Assembly (NCBI RefSeq): GCF_002884495.1
Contig: NZ_KZ614145.1
Coordinates: 124,001 to 188,000 of the forward strand
DNA length: 64,000 nt
Direction of reading: 5' to 3'
DNA from: Rummeliibacillus pycnus
GTDB taxonomy: Bacteria; Bacillota; Bacilli; Bacillales_A; Planococcaceae
Of this stretch, positions 18,731-30,741 are shown one piece after another. Position 1 is the first letter of the stretch. Every line of letters begins with the position of its first letter. A program made the position numbers and the translations under genes. The notes below the pieces were generated by a model. The model was given only the letters and a program-made list of their open reading frames with translations, did not search any database and was not told the DNA's origin.

Positions 18731-19378
18731 ATGAGCGTAGAAAAAGCTGCTTCGAAAATGTTTATACAAATTGTACGTGAATTACGTGGGATTATTCAAG
18801 ATGAAAAAATTCCGCCTGGGGGTAAAATTCCGTCTGAACGTGTTCTTGCAGAACGATTAAATGTAGGCCGTTCATCCATTAGAGAAGCGCTACGCAGTCT
18901 AGAACTACTAGGCTTGATTGAAACCCGTAGAGGTGGGGGTACCTTTGTAGCGGATTTTAACAATCATCAATTAGTCGAAGTGTTATCGACTTTTATTTTA
19001 CAAGAGGAAAAAGATTTAAGAAATGTTCACGAAACAAGGATGATTTTAGAACGTGATGCAATCCGCATTGTAGCGGAAGATGAAACACTTCGGAATTTAC
19101 CGGTGTGGGAGAGTTTGTTAACAAATGTGATTGCTGAGGGACGGATTGCACGTGAAGATTTGATGAGAGAAATCATTATTACCTCAAATAACCGACTAGT
19201 GCTTAAAATTTGGATACTTTTAAAACAATATGGAAAAGAACCATATAGTGGACTATCTACAGAAGAAGAACAACCACTACTACAAATTTTTATAAGTGAA
19301 ATAATGCTTGGACATACCAAAAAGGCAATTCAGGCCTATGGAGATTGGACAAAGATACTACATAAAGGGAGAGAATAG
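18731..19378 (+). CDS. FadR-subfamily GntR transcriptional regulator
   Basis: 215 residues. The N-terminal winged helix (about 8-75) contains [43 protein letters not shown] in shortened blocks typical of GntR proteins; the C-terminal FCD-like helical domain (about 90-200) binds an effector. It is immediately upstream of accD (2-nt gap) and preceded by a palindromic operator, so it probably controls the operon for malonyl-CoA synthesis. The effector is unknown. B. subtilis has the malic enzyme gene ytsJ here instead. Confidence 0.88.
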   Translation: MSVEKAASKMFIQIVRELRGIIQDEKIPPGGKIPSERVLAERLNVGRSSIREALRSLELLGLIETRRGGGTFVADFNNHQLVEVLSTFILQEEKDLRNVHETRMILERDAIRIVAEDETLRNLPVWESLLTNVIAEGRIAREDLMREIIITSNNRLVLKIWILLKQYGKEPYSGLSTEEEQPLLQIFISEIMLGHTKKAIQAYGDWTKILHKGRE

Positions 19379-19380
19379 TT

Positions 19381-20238
19381 ATGAGTATTCGAGATTTATT
19401 TAAAAAAAATAAACCTAATAAGAATATAACGATTACGCGTGAACAACATGAAGTACCTGAAGGTATCATGACAAAATGTCCAGAATGTAATCATGTAATG
19501 CTGACAAAAGATTTACAAAAGAACAAAAAGGTTTGTCCTAATTGTCAGTACCATCATAAAATGACAGCAAAAGAACGAATCGAGGACTTCTTAGATGAAG
19601 GATCATTCCAATCAATCGATGATCATTTACAAACTGTAAATCCGCTCAATTTCCCGGGATATGTTGAAAAAGTAAAATCAGATATGAAAAAGACTGGATT
19701 AAATGAAGCTGTTTTGACAGGTGTAGGTAAAATTGAAAATCGTCCAGTTGTGGTTGCAGTAATGGATTCGTTTTTCCGAATGGGATCTATGGGGTCTGTT
19801 GTAGGGGAAAAAATTACACGAGCAATTGAAAAGGCTACAGAGCTCGGTGTACCTTTTATTATCTTTACTGCAAGTGGTGGCGCTAGAATGCAAGAAGGAG
19901 TTATCTCACTTATGCAAATGGCAAAAACAAGTGTTGCACTTGAACGTCACGGCGCAAAAGGTAACTTATTCATTTCAATTATGACTCATCCAACAACTGG
20001 TGGTGTATCTGCAAGTTTTGCTTCCTTAGGCGATATAAATTTGGCAGAACCACAAGCTTTGATTGGTTTTGCTGGAAGAAGAGTTATTGAACAAACGGTG
20101 AGAGAAAAACTTCCAAACGATTTCCAAACAGCTGAATTTTTGTTAGCTCATGGTCAATTAGATGCTGTGGTAAATCGTCACGATTTGCGTAAGACAGTTA
20201 GCACAATTGTGAAATTGCATGTAAAGGAGGCAATCTAA
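19381..20238 (+). CDS. accD: Acetyl-CoA carboxylase, carboxyltransferase subunit beta
   Basis: Beta subunit of the carboxyltransferase that forms malonyl-CoA for fatty acid synthesis. 285 residues, with the N-terminal zinc ribbon (C33, C36, C52, C55) and the crotonase-like core containing [11 protein letters not shown] and [12 protein letters not shown]. It is co-transcribed with the regulator before it and with accA, which starts directly after its stop codon. Confidence 0.97.
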   Translation: MSIRDLFKKNKPNKNITITREQHEVPEGIMTKCPECNHVMLTKDLQKNKKVCPNCQYHHKMTAKERIEDFLDEGSFQSIDDHLQTVNPLNFPGYVEKVKSDMKKTGLNEAVLTGVGKIENRPVVVAVMDSFFRMGSMGSVVGEKITRAIEKATELGVPFIIFTASGGARMQEGVISLMQMAKTSVALERHGAKGNLFISIMTHPTTGGVSASFASLGDINLAEPQALIGFAGRRVIEQTVREKLPNDFQTAEFLLAHGQLDAVVNRHDLRKTVSTIVKLHVKEAI

Positions 20239-21192
20239 ATGGTAAAGACATTACCTTTTGAAGAGCCACTTGTTCAATTACGCTCTAAAATAACAGAGTT
20301 GAAAGATTTTACATCAAATGCTGAAGTAGACTTATCTAAAGAAATTAATCAGTTAGAACAACGTTTTACAAAACTTGAAAAAGAAATCTATCATAATCTT
20401 AAACCTTGGGATCGAGTACAAATTGCACGACACCCAGAACGTCCAACAACACTAGACTATGTTCATGAAATTTTTAACGATTTCATCGAATTGCATGGCG
20501 ATCGTAATTTTGGCGATGATGCAGCAATTGTTGGAGGTATTGCTTCCTTTGAGGGAACTCCTATCACTATTATCGGTCACCAACGTGGTAAAGATACAAA
20601 AGAAAATATTCGCCGTAATTTTGGTATGCCTCATCCAGAAGGATATCGAAAAGCACTACGTTTAATGAAACAAGCAGAGAAATTTAGACGCCCGATTATT
20701 TGTTTCATTGATACAAAAGGTGCCTATCCTGGTAAAGCAGCTGAGGAACGTGGTCAAAGTGAAGCGATTGCAAGAAACCTATTAGAGATGGCTGGATTAA
20801 AGGTTCCAATCATCAGTGTAATAATTGGTGAAGGCGGAAGTGGTGGAGCTTTAGCATTGGGAGTTGCTAATCATGTTCATATGCTAGAGAATTCAACTTA
20901 TTCGGTTATTTCACCAGAAGGTGCTGCTTCAATTCTTTGGAAAGATGCTGCCCTTGCACAAAAAGCAGCTGAGGCTATGAGAATCACAGCTCCAAACTTA
21001 AAAGAAGAAGATATAATAGAAGCTATTGTACCTGAAGTTTTAGGTGGAGCACACAAAGATGTTAAAAAGCAAGCACAATTCTTAAAAGAAATCTTATTAA
21101 AATCACTAGAGGAATTAGAAGATTTATCAGAAGATGAATTAGTTGATCAACGTTACAATAAATTTAGAAAAATAGGCATTTTTTCAGAATAA
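20239..21192 (+). CDS. accA: Acetyl-CoA carboxylase, carboxyltransferase subunit alpha
   Basis: Alpha subunit partner of AccD, 317 residues. Motifs include [20 protein letters not shown] and [14 protein letters not shown], which form the oxyanion holes for biotin and acetyl-CoA. The ribosome binding site AAAGGAGG lies within the end of accD, implying translational coupling and equal subunit amounts. Confidence 0.97.
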   Translation: MVKTLPFEEPLVQLRSKITELKDFTSNAEVDLSKEINQLEQRFTKLEKEIYHNLKPWDRVQIARHPERPTTLDYVHEIFNDFIELHGDRNFGDDAAIVGGIASFEGTPITIIGHQRGKDTKENIRRNFGMPHPEGYRKALRLMKQAEKFRRPIICFIDTKGAYPGKAAEERGQSEAIARNLLEMAGLKVPIISVIIGEGGSGGALALGVANHVHMLENSTYSVISPEGAASILWKDAALAQKAAEAMRITAPNLKEEDIIEAIVPEVLGGAHKDVKKQAQFLKEILLKSLEELEDLSEDELVDQRYNKFRKIGIFSE

Positions 21193-21243
21193 TTGTTTCT
21201 AAAAGACGTCTGACAAGTTAAAATAATGTTATATTAAGATAAA

Positions 21244-21294
21244 AGGCTGTTTTAAACGAATGTTTACGATCGTTTGAATCAGCCTCTTTCTTTC
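21244..21294 (+). terminator. Probable terminator after accA
   Basis: AGGCTG..TTAAACGA pairs with TCGTTTGAA..CAGCCT, followed by CTTTCTTTC. The pyrimidine tract is interrupted, so efficiency is uncertain. Confidence 0.6.
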
Positions 21295-21357
21295 AGACAT
21301 TCGAACATTTTGAAAAGCTATACATATACATCTAGTCTTTACAATATGCTCGAGTGA

Positions 21358-22341
<984 letters not shown>

Positions 22342-22361
22342 CAAATTGGAGTGGTAAATCA

Positions 22362-24122
22362 ATGAGAAAAACTAAAATTGTCTGTACTATTGGACCCGCA
22401 AGTGAATCGCAAGAAACATTAGTTGCATTAATCGAAGCAGGTATGAATGTAGCTCGCTTAAACTTTTCTCATGGTAGTCATGAGGAACATGCAGTACGTA
22501 TTAAAGCAATTCGTGAAGCAGCGAAAAAAACAGGGAAGGTTGTAGCTATTTTACTTGATACAAAAGGACCTGAAATACGTACTCATAATATGGAAGATGG
22601 AGCAATTGAACTTGTAACAGGCCAAAATATTGATATCTCGATGACTGAAGTTCTTGGTAACAAAGAAGTCTTCTCTATCACTTATGAAAGACTAATCGAA
22701 GATGTAGAGGTTGGATCCGTTATATTACTTGACGATGGATTAGTTGAATTACATGTAACAGGTATTGATCAAGAAGCAGGTTTAATCCATACAAGAGTTG
22801 AAAATGCAGGCGTATTAAAAAATAAAAAAGGTGTCAATGTACCAGGAGTCTCTGTTCAATTACCAGGTATAACAGAAAAAGACGCACAAGATATTCTATT
22901 TGGTATTGAACAAAAAGTAGACTTCATCGCTGCTTCCTTTGTTCGTCGTTCATCAGATGTTATGGAAATTCGAGAATTACTTGAACAAAATGGTGGTAAT
23001 CATATTCACATCATTCCAAAAATCGAAAACCAAGAAGGTGTCGATAATATCGATGAAATTATTCAAGTATCAGACGGTCTCATGGTTGCTCGAGGTGATC
23101 TTGGTGTTGAAATTCCTGCTGAGGAAGTACCAATTGTTCAAAAGAATTTAATCCATAAATGTAACAGAGCAGGAAAACCTGTTATTACAGCTACTCAAAT
23201 GTTAGATTCGATGCAACGTAATCCACGTCCAACACGTGCTGAAGCGAGTGACGTTGCTAATGCCATTCTTGATGGTACTGATGCCATCATGCTATCAGGT
23301 GAAACAGCTGCTGGCCTTTATCCTGTTGAATCTGTGAAAACAATGGATAAAATAGCAAACAGAATAGAAAAAACCTTAGATCATAAACGAATTGTAAATG
23401 AGCGTAGTAAAGAAAAAGGATCTAACATGACTGAAGCAATTAGCCAAGCTGTTGTTCACACATCTTTGAATCTTCAAGTATCTGCTATTTTAGCACCGAC
23501 TGAAAGTGGTAATACGGCTAAGATGATTGCAAAATATCGACCAGGTGTACCAATTATTGCAATGACATCTTCAGATGAAGTTTGTCGAAACCTTGCACTT
23601 GTGTGGGGCGTCATTCCTATTGTAGCTCCTCAAGTAACTTCAACGGATGAAGTATTAGAACAAGTTGTCCAACAAAGTTTAGATAAGGGTTATGTAAAAC
23701 ATGGCAATTTAGTAGTGATTACTGCTGGTGTGCCAGTAGGTCAGGCAGGTACAACTAACTTGATGAAACTACATGTAATTGGAGATATGCTTACAAAAGG
23801 ACAAGGCATTGGAAAATCTACTGCAATTGGTAAAGCATTAGTTGTGCGTAATGCAGCTGAAGCATTAGCAGAAGATACAAAAGATCGTATTATTGTGACA
23901 ATTGGTTCAGATCGCGAAATGATGCCTGCAATTTCGAATTGTGCTGGTTTGATAACAGAAGAAGGCGGATTAACAAGCCATGCTGCTGTGGTAGGTTTAA
24001 GTTTAGGCATCCCTGTTATAGTTGGAGTTAAAGATGCAACTAAACTAATAAAAAATAACCAAGAAGTTTCAATGGATGCCGTTTCAGGTGTTATCTACTA
24101 TGGTGCTTCCAGAATTCTATAG
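22362..24122 (+). CDS. pyk: Pyruvate kinase with C-terminal phosphohistidine-type domain
   Basis: Makes pyruvate and ATP from phosphoenolpyruvate. 586 residues, the long Bacillus form: a catalytic barrel with [15 protein letters not shown], and ATQMLDSM blocks, then an extra PEP-utiliser mobile domain (about 475-586) holding the [10 protein letters not shown] histidine motif. Second gene of the pfkA operon. No clear terminator separates it from fxsA 62 nt downstream. Confidence 0.97.
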   Translation: MRKTKIVCTIGPASESQETLVALIEAGMNVARLNFSHGSHEEHAVRIKAIREAAKKTGKVVAILLDTKGPEIRTHNMEDGAIELVTGQNIDISMTEVLGNKEVFSITYERLIEDVEVGSVILLDDGLVELHVTGIDQEAGLIHTRVENAGVLKNKKGVNVPGVSVQLPGITEKDAQDILFGIEQKVDFIAASFVRRSSDVMEIRELLEQNGGNHIHIIPKIENQEGVDNIDEIIQVSDGLMVARGDLGVEIPAEEVPIVQKNLIHKCNRAGKPVITATQMLDSMQRNPRPTRAEASDVANAILDGTDAIMLSGETAAGLYPVESVKTMDKIANRIEKTLDHKRIVNERSKEKGSNMTEAISQAVVHTSLNLQVSAILAPTESGNTAKMIAKYRPGVPIIAMTSSDEVCRNLALVWGVIPIVAPQVTSTDEVLEQVVQQSLDKGYVKHGNLVVITAGVPVGQAGTTNLMKLHVIGDMLTKGQGIGKSTAIGKALVVRNAAEALAEDTKDRIIVTIGSDREMMPAISNCAGLITEEGGLTSHAAVVGLSLGIPVIVGVKDATKLIKNNQEVSMDAVSGVIYYGASRIL

Positions 24123-24184
24123 TACAAAAAACCGCATTCATATAGATTTTAAATCTATAGAACTCTAAAAAAGAGGTGAAGACA

Positions 24185-24574
24185 ATGCGGAAATTTTTAA
24201 TGTTCTTAATTTTAGTTCCGATTATTGAAATATGTGTTGTTTTATTATCTGGTAAATTAATTGGCGCTTTTCCAACTCTATTATTAATAGTTGTAACAGG
24301 GATGCTTGGTGTATATCTAGCTAAAACAAAAGGTATAAAAGCTTTCCAACAACTAAAGATAGCAATTGAAAGAGGGCAAGCACCAGGAGATGCGATTATT
24401 GATGGAGTTTTAACATTTGTTGGTTCCGTCTTACTCGTTCTACCTGGGTTTATCTCAGATATTCTTGGTATTTTATTGGTAATGCCAGCAACAAGAAAGT
24501 TATTTAAACCAATGATTTATTATTGGTTGCGTAAAAAAATGAAAAAAGGTCAAATTATTTTGATGCAAAAATAG
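24185..24574 (+). CDS. fxsA: FxsA family membrane protein
   Basis: 129-residue membrane protein with about three helices and the FxsA signature, including PIIEICVV and a cytoplasmic KTKGIKAF segment. E. coli FxsA overproduction alleviates phage T7 exclusion by F plasmid, but the normal role is unknown. ATG 24185 is preferred because AAGAGGTG precedes it. The 3' end overlaps the convergent ytvI-like gene by 20 bp. B. subtilis ytzA holds the same position after pyk. Confidence 0.88.
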   Translation: MRKFLMFLILVPIIEICVVLLSGKLIGAFPTLLLIVVTGMLGVYLAKTKGIKAFQQLKIAIERGQAPGDAIIDGVLTFVGSVLLVLPGFISDILGILLVMPATRKLFKPMIYYWLRKKMKKGQIILMQK

Positions 24575-25553
24575 GGTGACGTTTTAATTTAACTGCGATT
24601 AATAATATGAATGGGCTAATAATTATACCTGCAACCCCAAATAGTAGTAAGCTGATTGCACTTAAGATGAAGGCGTGTACCGAGCGAATCTGCATGGTAG
24701 ACGCCCACATCATAGATTCGGCGAATTGCCTTGTAAGCTGTATCACTACATATAAAATTAGTAATTGGATGCCCAATGCTACTTTTCCTATCGTTATGAA
24801 AATAATACTAATAGGAATTAAGAAAATGCCAATTCCTAAAAATGGCAAGAAATCGCAAATTGAAATCAGTAGTGCTTTTCCAACTGGTTGTGAAAATCCT
24901 AGTATAAAAAAGCCAATTGATAATAACGCTAAAGTGATCATTAATAGACGAACTTCAACAGAGATAAAATAACTAAATATTGTAGTCGCCTCTTCAAAAA
25001 TACTTTGAAAAGACTTTCGAAAACGAGCAGGAATATAGGTGAAAAACCAATATTTATTCCTGCTCGTTTCGTATAATGCGAAGTAAAAAGCAACGATAAA
25101 AATAGTAACCTCAACAAGATTTTGCATGATATCCTGTATAGATTGAAAAATTTTGCTCAACATTATATCGAATAGATTAAATAATTGTTCTCTAATTTGA
25201 GTAACGATCGCCGAAGGGATATGAATGAATGATGAGGCTTCTGATAAATTTTCTTTTAAAACAGGTAATGTATCAATAAGTACTGAAGCGAGGAATAGTA
25301 ATCCTACTGCTAAGCCTACAACTATAAGTATTTCAGTTAGAAGTGCAGAAAGAAATGAAGGTAATTTTACTCGTTTATGGAATAATTGAAGTAAAGGAGA
25401 CAGAAAATAAGCAAGAACGATTGCTAAAGTTACTGGAAGAATGAGCCATGCGAAAAGAACTAAAAAGAGTATGAAACTCCATAATTTTATATTATTTATG
25501 ATGTTTTTGTCTGAAATTTTAAAAATGTGGTCACCAGCTTCCTTATTTACCAA
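24555..25553 (-). CDS. ytvI: AI-2E family transporter, YtvI-like sporulation membrane protein
   Basis: 332-residue polytopic protein with about seven to eight helices and the family motif AYFLSPLLQLF near the N-terminus. Position between fxsA and citZ matches B. subtilis ytvI, a sporulation-associated AI-2E-type permease of about 370 residues. The start is uncertain: the open frame begins at TTG without a good ribosome binding site, and the protein is shorter than usual at the N-terminus. It converges on fxsA with a 20-bp overlap and no separating terminator. Confidence 0.75.
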   Translation of the reverse strand: MVNKEAGDHIFKISDKNIINNIKLWSFILFLVLFAWLILPVTLAIVLAYFLSPLLQLFHKRVKLPSFLSALLTEILIVVGLAVGLLFLASVLIDTLPVLKENLSEASSFIHIPSAIVTQIREQLFNLFDIMLSKIFQSIQDIMQNLVEVTIFIVAFYFALYETSRNKYWFFTYIPARFRKSFQSIFEEATTIFSYFISVEVRLLMITLALLSIGFFILGFSQPVGKALLISICDFLPFLGIGIFLIPISIIFITIGKVALGIQLLILYVVIQLTRQFAESMMWASTMQIRSVHAFILSAISLLLFGVAGIIISPFILLIAVKLKRHPIFASK

Positions 25554-25642
25554 TTTATGTTTTCTTAATAGTTTTAATATTTTCTATAAAATGCTTATAT
25601 TTTCTCCATAAAAGCGTTTTTTCATGATTTGAGGGTTTTTCA

Positions 25643-25690
25643 TTCACAAAGACGTCATAATTTATTATAATATCAATGTAAGCGATTTAC
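25643..25690 (+). promoter_or_regulatory. citZ promoter with cre-like element
   Basis: TTCACA (25643-25648), 17 bp, TATAAT (25666-25671). Just downstream, TGTAAGCGATTTAC (25677-25690) resembles a CcpA cre site (mismatched at its last two positions) and lies over the expected start, as for carbon-repressed citrate synthase genes. The cre reading is tentative. Confidence 0.55.
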
Positions 25691-25770
25691 TTATAGGTTC
25701 ATATTGATTTTTTAAGTGTCGAAATTTGATTTTTTACACTACTTTAATACCTAAAAAGGAGCGAGAAATA

Positions 25771-26886
25771 ATGGCAACAACTAAAGGTTTAGAAGGCGTT
25801 GTAGCAGCTGAAACTAAGATTAGCTCAATCATTGATGATACTCTTACATATGTAGGCTACAACATTGATGATTTAGCAGAAAACGCATCTTTTGAAGAGG
25901 TAGTTTACTTACTATGGCACACACGTTTACCGAAAGCGGACGAATTAGCTGAACTTAAACAACAACTAGCAGATAATATGGCAGTGCCACAAGCAGTATT
26001 AGATCACTTCAAAACTTACGATCTTAAATCAGTTCACCCAATGGCAGCTCTACGTACTGTAGTATCTTTATTAGCTTTATATGATGAAGACGCAGAAGAT
26101 ATGTCAGATGAAGCGAACTACCGTAAAGCTATCAAATTACAAGCTCGTATGGCAACTGTAGTTACAGCATTTGGTCGTATGCGTGCTGGTAAAGAACCAG
26201 TTGCACCTAAAAAAGATTTATCTTATGCAGCTAACTTCTTGTACATGTTAACTGGTAAAGAACCAGAACCAATTGAAGAAGAAGCTTTCAACAAAGCTTT
26301 AGTTCTTCATGCAGACCATGAATTGAATGCATCTACATTTACTGCTCGTGTATGTGTAGCAACATTATCTGATATGTATTCAGGTGTTACTGCTGCAATT
26401 GGTGCTCTTAAAGGACCTCTTCACGGTGGCGCAAACGAACAAGTTATGAAAATGTTATCTGAAATTGGTTCTATCGATAACGTAGAATCATACATCCAAA
26501 ACAAATTGGATAACAAACAAAAAATCATGGGATTCGGACACCGTGTATACCGTAAAGGTGACCCACGTGCAAAACATTTACGTTTAATGTCTGAAAAATT
26601 GACTAAACTAAAAGGTAAACCTGAACTTTACGAAATGTCAGTTAAAATCCATGACATGATTCAAGAACAAAAACATTTACCAGCAAACGTAGACTTCTTC
26701 TCAGCATCAGTTTACGATTCACTAGGTATTGATCATGATTTATTCACTCCAGTATTCGCTGTTTCACGTGTATCTGGTTGGGTAGCTCATATCCTAGAAC
26801 AATATGCTAATAACCGCTTAATTCGCCCACGTGCAGAATATGTTGGACCTGGTATGCAAAAATATGTACCAGTTGAAGAAAGATAA
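25771..26886 (+). CDS. citZ: Citrate synthase
   Basis: Condenses oxaloacetate and acetyl-CoA into citrate. 371 residues from ATG 25771, preceded by AAAAAGGAGCG; a longer open frame has no binding site. Catalytic residues are seen in LHGGANEQV (His), [13 protein letters not shown] (His) and [14 protein letters not shown] (Asp). First gene of citZ-icd-mdh. Confidence 0.97.
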   Translation: MATTKGLEGVVAAETKISSIIDDTLTYVGYNIDDLAENASFEEVVYLLWHTRLPKADELAELKQQLADNMAVPQAVLDHFKTYDLKSVHPMAALRTVVSLLALYDEDAEDMSDEANYRKAIKLQARMATVVTAFGRMRAGKEPVAPKKDLSYAANFLYMLTGKEPEPIEEEAFNKALVLHADHELNASTFTARVCVATLSDMYSGVTAAIGALKGPLHGGANEQVMKMLSEIGSIDNVESYIQNKLDNKQKIMGFGHRVYRKGDPRAKHLRLMSEKLTKLKGKPELYEMSVKIHDMIQEQKHLPANVDFFSASVYDSLGIDHDLFTPVFAVSRVSGWVAHILEQYANNRLIRPRAEYVGPGMQKYVPVEER

Positions 26887-26904
26887 TTGTTATAATGGTA
26901 TTAT

Positions 26905-26938
26905 CGTAGGGCGGCGCTTATTTAGCTCCTGCCCTACG
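26905..26938 (+). other. Stem-loop between citZ and icd
   Basis: CGTAGGGC pairs with GCCCTACG around an 18-nt loop, with no T-run. It is probably an mRNA stabilising or processing hairpin in the operon rather than a terminator. Confidence 0.55.
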
Positions 26939-26965
26939 TGTATGAATATAGGAGGCAAGGAACAA

Positions 26966-28231
26966 ATGTCTAACGAGAAAATCGTAGTAGAAAACGGTGT
27001 ACTTAATGTACCAAACAACCCAGTTATTCCATTCATCGAAGGTGACGGAATCGGCCCTGATATCTGGGCAGCTGCTTCACGTGTAATCGATGCAGCAGTA
27101 GAGAAAGCTTATAATGGCGAAAAGAAAATTCAATGGCTTGAAGTTTTGGCTGGTCAAAAAGCATTCGACAAAACTGGCGAATGGTTACCACAAGAAACTC
27201 TAGATAAAATCAATGAATATTTAATCGCTATTAAAGGCCCTCTTACAACACCAATCGGTGGAGGTATTCGTTCACTAAACGTAGCATTACGTCAACAACT
27301 TGACTTATATGTTTGCTTACGTCCAGTGCGTCACTTTGAAGGTGTTCCTTCTCCAGTTAAACGCCCAGATGATATTGATATGGTAATCTTCCGTGAAAAC
27401 ACTGAAGATATCTATGCTGGTATCGAATACAAAGAAGGTTCAGACGAAGTTAAAAAAGTTCTTAACTTCTTACAAAACGAAATGGGTGTAAACAAAATTC
27501 GTTTCCCAGAAACTTCTGGTATCGGTATTAAACCAGTATCAAAAGAAGGTACAGAACGTCTTGTACGTGCTGCTATCAACTATGCAATCAAAGAAGGCCG
27601 TAAATCAGTTACTTTAGTTCATAAAGGTAACATTATGAAATTCACTGAAGGTGCATTCAAAGCTTGGGGTTATGCTGTAGCTGAAAATGAATTCGCTGAT
27701 AAAACTTTCACTTGGAACCAATACGATGCTATTAAAGCTGAACAAGGTCAAGAAGCTGCTGATAAAGCTCAAGCTGAAGCTTTAGCTGCTGGCAAAATCT
27801 TAGTAAAAGATTCTATCGCAGATATCTTCTTACAACAAATCTTAACTCGTCCTAAAGAGTTCGATGTTGTTGCAACAATGAACTTAAACGGTGACTATAT
27901 CTCTGATGCACTTGCTGCACAAGTTGGTGGTATCGGTATTGCTCCAGGTGCTAACATTAACTATGTAACTGGACATGCAATTTTCGAAGCTACTCACGGT
28001 ACAGCTCCAAAATATACTGGTTTAGATAAAGTAAACCCATCTTCAGTACTTCTTTCAGGCGTACTTATGCTTGAACACTTAGGATGGAAGGAAGCTGCTG
28101 ACATGATCACTGCTTCAGTTGAAAAAACAATTGCTTCTAAAGTTGTAACTTACGACTTTGCTCGTCTAATGGATGGCGCTACAGAAGTTAAATGTTCTGA
28201 ATTCGCTAATGAATTAATCAAAAATCTTTAA
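26966..28231 (+). CDS. icd: NADP-dependent isocitrate dehydrogenase
   Basis: Oxidative decarboxylation of isocitrate to 2-oxoglutarate. 421 residues from ATG 26966 (GGAGGCAAGG upstream). Motifs: [13 protein letters not shown], the phosphorylatable serine loop [12 protein letters not shown] and [13 protein letters not shown]. Second gene of the TCA operon. A terminator-like hairpin separates it from mdh, so mdh levels may be lower or separately promoted. Confidence 0.97.
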   Translation: MSNEKIVVENGVLNVPNNPVIPFIEGDGIGPDIWAAASRVIDAAVEKAYNGEKKIQWLEVLAGQKAFDKTGEWLPQETLDKINEYLIAIKGPLTTPIGGGIRSLNVALRQQLDLYVCLRPVRHFEGVPSPVKRPDDIDMVIFRENTEDIYAGIEYKEGSDEVKKVLNFLQNEMGVNKIRFPETSGIGIKPVSKEGTERLVRAAINYAIKEGRKSVTLVHKGNIMKFTEGAFKAWGYAVAENEFADKTFTWNQYDAIKAEQGQEAADKAQAEALAAGKILVKDSIADIFLQQILTRPKEFDVVATMNLNGDYISDALAAQVGGIGIAPGANINYVTGHAIFEATHGTAPKYTGLDKVNPSSVLLSGVLMLEHLGWKEAADMITASVEKTIASKVVTYDFARLMDGATEVKCSEFANELIKNL

Positions 28232-28253
28232 TTCACATATGTGTAACATATGA

Positions 28254-28286
28254 GGGAAAAGGGTTCATCCCTTTTCCCTTTTTTAT
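28254..28286 (+). terminator. Terminator-like hairpin between icd and mdh
   Basis: GGGAAAAGGG / CCCTTTTCCC stem with a 5-nt loop and a six-T run. Confidence 0.85.
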
Positions 28287-28309
28287 ATTATTAAGGGAGG
28301 TTTTTTATA

Positions 28310-29248
28310 ATGGTTTCTAATCGTAAAAAAATCTCAGTAATCGGCGCTGGCTTCACTGGTGCTACTTCTGCATTCTTAATAGCACAAAAAGAACTTGGAG
28401 ATGTTGTTTTAGTTGATATTCCACAAGCTGAAAAACCAACAATAGGGAAAGCTTTAGACATGGCTGAAGCTGCTCCAGTTCAAGGCTTTGACTGTCATAT
28501 CATTGGCACTTCAAATTACGAAGACACGAAAGATTCAGATGTTATTATTATCACTGCAGGTGTTGCCAGAAAACCTGGTATGAGCCGTGACGACTTAGTT
28601 CAAATCAATCAAAATATTATGAAAACGGTAACAGGAGAAGTGGTTAAATATTCTCCGAACGCAACGATTATTGTATTAACGAACCCAGTGGATGCAATGA
28701 CTTATACAGTCTATAAAGAATCAGAATTTCCTAAAAACCGAGTTATAGGTCAATCAGGTGTTCTTGATACTGCTCGTTTCCGTACTTTCGTAGCAGAGGA
28801 ATTAAACATTTCTGTTAAAGATGTAACTGGTTTTGTACTTGGTGGTCATGGTGATACGATGGTACCACTTACTCGATACTCTTATGCAGGCGGTATCCCA
28901 CTAGAAACTTTAATTTCTAAAAAGCGATTAGATGAAATCGTAGCACGTACTCGTACAGGTGGTGGCGAAATCGTTAACTTACTTGGTAATGGTTCTGCTT
29001 ACTACGCTCCAGCAGCTTCTCTTGTAGAGATGGCTGAAGCAATCCTTAAAGATCAACGTCGTGTATTACCTTCAATTGCATACCTAGAAGGAGAATATGG
29101 TTACAATAGTATATACCTAGGTGTACCAACTATATTAGGTGGTAACGGTATTGAACAAATTATCGAATTAGATTTGACTGCTGAAGAAAAAGCTGCTTTA
29201 GATCAATCTGCTGAGGCAGTTAAAAACGTTATGAGCCTTCTTGCTTAA
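28310..29248 (+). CDS. mdh: Malate dehydrogenase
   Basis: NAD-dependent oxidation of malate to oxaloacetate; LDH-like type, 312 residues. Rossmann start [15 protein letters not shown], then [13 protein letters not shown] and the catalytic-histidine motif [10 protein letters not shown]. The substrate-loop arginines fit malate. GGGAGG precedes the ATG. Third gene of citZ-icd-mdh. Confidence 0.97.
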   Translation: MVSNRKKISVIGAGFTGATSAFLIAQKELGDVVLVDIPQAEKPTIGKALDMAEAAPVQGFDCHIIGTSNYEDTKDSDVIIITAGVARKPGMSRDDLVQINQNIMKTVTGEVVKYSPNATIIVLTNPVDAMTYTVYKESEFPKNRVIGQSGVLDTARFRTFVAEELNISVKDVTGFVLGGHGDTMVPLTRYSYAGGIPLETLISKKRLDEIVARTRTGGGEIVNLLGNGSAYYAPAASLVEMAEAILKDQRRVLPSIAYLEGEYGYNSIYLGVPTILGGNGIEQIIELDLTAEEKAALDQSAEAVKNVMSLLA

Positions 29249-29262
29249 TAATTTTATTTCCA

Positions 29263-29298
29263 AAAATCGGGTAGGCATTTGCCTATCCGATTTTTTAT
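29263..29298 (+). terminator. Rho-independent terminator after mdh
   Basis: AAAATCGGgTAGGCA pairs with TGCCTATCCGATTTT and is followed by T residues. Confidence 0.9.
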
Positions 29299-29512
29299 AG
29301 AAAATTCAGTTTTAAAAGATAAAGAAACTTATTAAGTAAACTAAAAGGATCACTCTAATCAATTTCATCATGCAAAAACGAATAAAAACTAGAGAATAGA
29401 TTTTGGGAATGGATTAGGATCAACTGAAAATAATACTTTTCGCTTTCGTACTCGATTTTTCTTTGGATTATTGATACTATGAAATTACTGAATATTTCAA
29501 AGGGGGAATCCT

Positions 29513-29959
29513 GTGTTACTTGATAAAAAAAGAAAGCTGGGCAAACAGCTTGAAGAATTATCAGTCGGGGAGTCGATTCAGCTTACAGAAAAAATTGAGG
29601 ATAAAGATTTGTTATTATACTTAGGAATAACAAATGATAATAATCCTTTGTACATACAACATGACTATGCTGCTCAAACCACTTATGAAAAACCAGTTGT
29701 ACCAACTATTATGTTGATAGGAATTGTGACATCAGCTATTTCAAAATATTTACCTGGTGCAGGTTCATATATACGTGAACAAACATTCCAATTTCCTAAG
29801 CCTTTATACCATTATGAAACCATTCAAATACAACTAATTGTTGAGCAAATAAATTTAGTTGATCGTGAAATTATCATAAAGGTAGAAGGTACAAATGATA
29901 AGGAAGAGATTGTGCTAGTGGGAACTGTTGTAGCAATCCCACCAATTCATCCAAAATAA
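29513..29959 (+). CDS. MaoC-like hotdog-fold dehydratase-family protein
   Basis: 148 residues with a single hotdog domain. The region YLGITNDNNPLYIQHDYA corresponds to the hydratase-2 motif of (R)-enoyl-CoA hydratases, but the usual histidine after NPL or NPx is a tyrosine here, so activity is uncertain. Start GTG 29513 follows AGGGGGAA. It lies between mdh and phoP, 63 nt before phoP, and may be co-transcribed with it. A substrate cannot be assigned. Confidence 0.75.
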   Translation: MLLDKKRKLGKQLEELSVGESIQLTEKIEDKDLLLYLGITNDNNPLYIQHDYAAQTTYEKPVVPTIMLIGIVTSAISKYLPGAGSYIREQTFQFPKPLYHYETIQIQLIVEQINLVDREIIIKVEGTNDKEEIVLVGTVVAIPPIHPK

Positions 29960-30021
29960 ATTTCAACTTAAAGCAAGTAGATTTGAGATGGGGGTTTCAA
30001 ATCAGCTGCGGAGGCATAAAA

Positions 30022-30741
30022 ATGACAAACAAAATATTAGTAGTAGAAGATGAAATATCGATTGCAACCTTATTACAATATAATCTAAAACAAGCTGGCT
30101 ATGAAGTTGTTACAGCAAACGATGGACGTGCCGGTTTAGATCAAGCTATTTCTGAAAAACCGGATTTAATCTTGTTAGATTTAATGTTACCGAAATTGGA
30201 TGGCATGGAAGTTTGTAAAGAATTACGTATGAAGAAAATCAACACGCCTATAATTATGCTTACAGCAAAAGATGATGAATTTGATAAAGTGCTAGGACTT
30301 GAATTAGGTGCAGATGATTATATGACAAAACCATTTAGTCCAAGAGAAGTAATGGCACGTGTAAAAGCAGTATTGAGACGTTCAAAAGTTATCGATCAAC
30401 CTCAGGATGAAAATGAACAAGCTATGGGTGAAAAATCATATCATATAGGCCATCTAAACGTTTATCCTGATCGTTTTGAAGCGTTCTTGGATGACCGATT
30501 ACTAGAATTTACACCTAAAGAGTTTGAATTACTGTTGTATCTTTTAGAAAATAAAAATCGGGTGTTAACACGCGATCAATTATTAAGTGCTGTGTGGCAT
30601 TATGACTTTGCGGGTGATACGCGTATAGTAGATGTGCATATTAGTCATTTGCGTGATCAAATTGAAGAGAATAGCCGAAAACCAAAATTTATTAAAACAA
30701 TTCGAGGATTAGGCTACAAATTTGAGGAGCCAAAAAATTGA
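30022..30741 (+). CDS. phoP: Phosphate-response regulator PhoP
   Basis: OmpR-type response regulator of the phosphate starvation system. 239 residues from ATG 30022 (GCGGAGGC upstream): receiver domain with phospho-acceptor D53 in LLLDLMLPKLDG, and a winged-helix output domain (about 135-235). It overlaps phoR by 4 nt, and the mdh-phoP-phoR order matches B. subtilis. A PhoP box is visible downstream at 32794. Confidence 0.95.
   Translation: MTNKILVVEDEISIATLLQYNLKQAGYEVVTANDGRAGLDQAISEKPDLILLDLMLPKLDGMEVCKELRMKKINTPIIMLTAKDDEFDKVLGLELGADDYMTKPFSPREVMARVKAVLRRSKVIDQPQDENEQAMGEKSYHIGHLNVYPDRFEAFLDDRLLEFTPKEFELLLYLLENKNRVLTRDQLLSAVWHYDFAGDTRIVDVHISHLRDQIEENSRKPKFIKTIRGLGYKFEEPKN

Noticed and set aside
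24607-24972. 121-residue plus-strand open frame inside the ytvI-like gene
   Set aside because: Antisense shadow of a membrane protein; no ribosome binding site and composition typical of a complementary frame.
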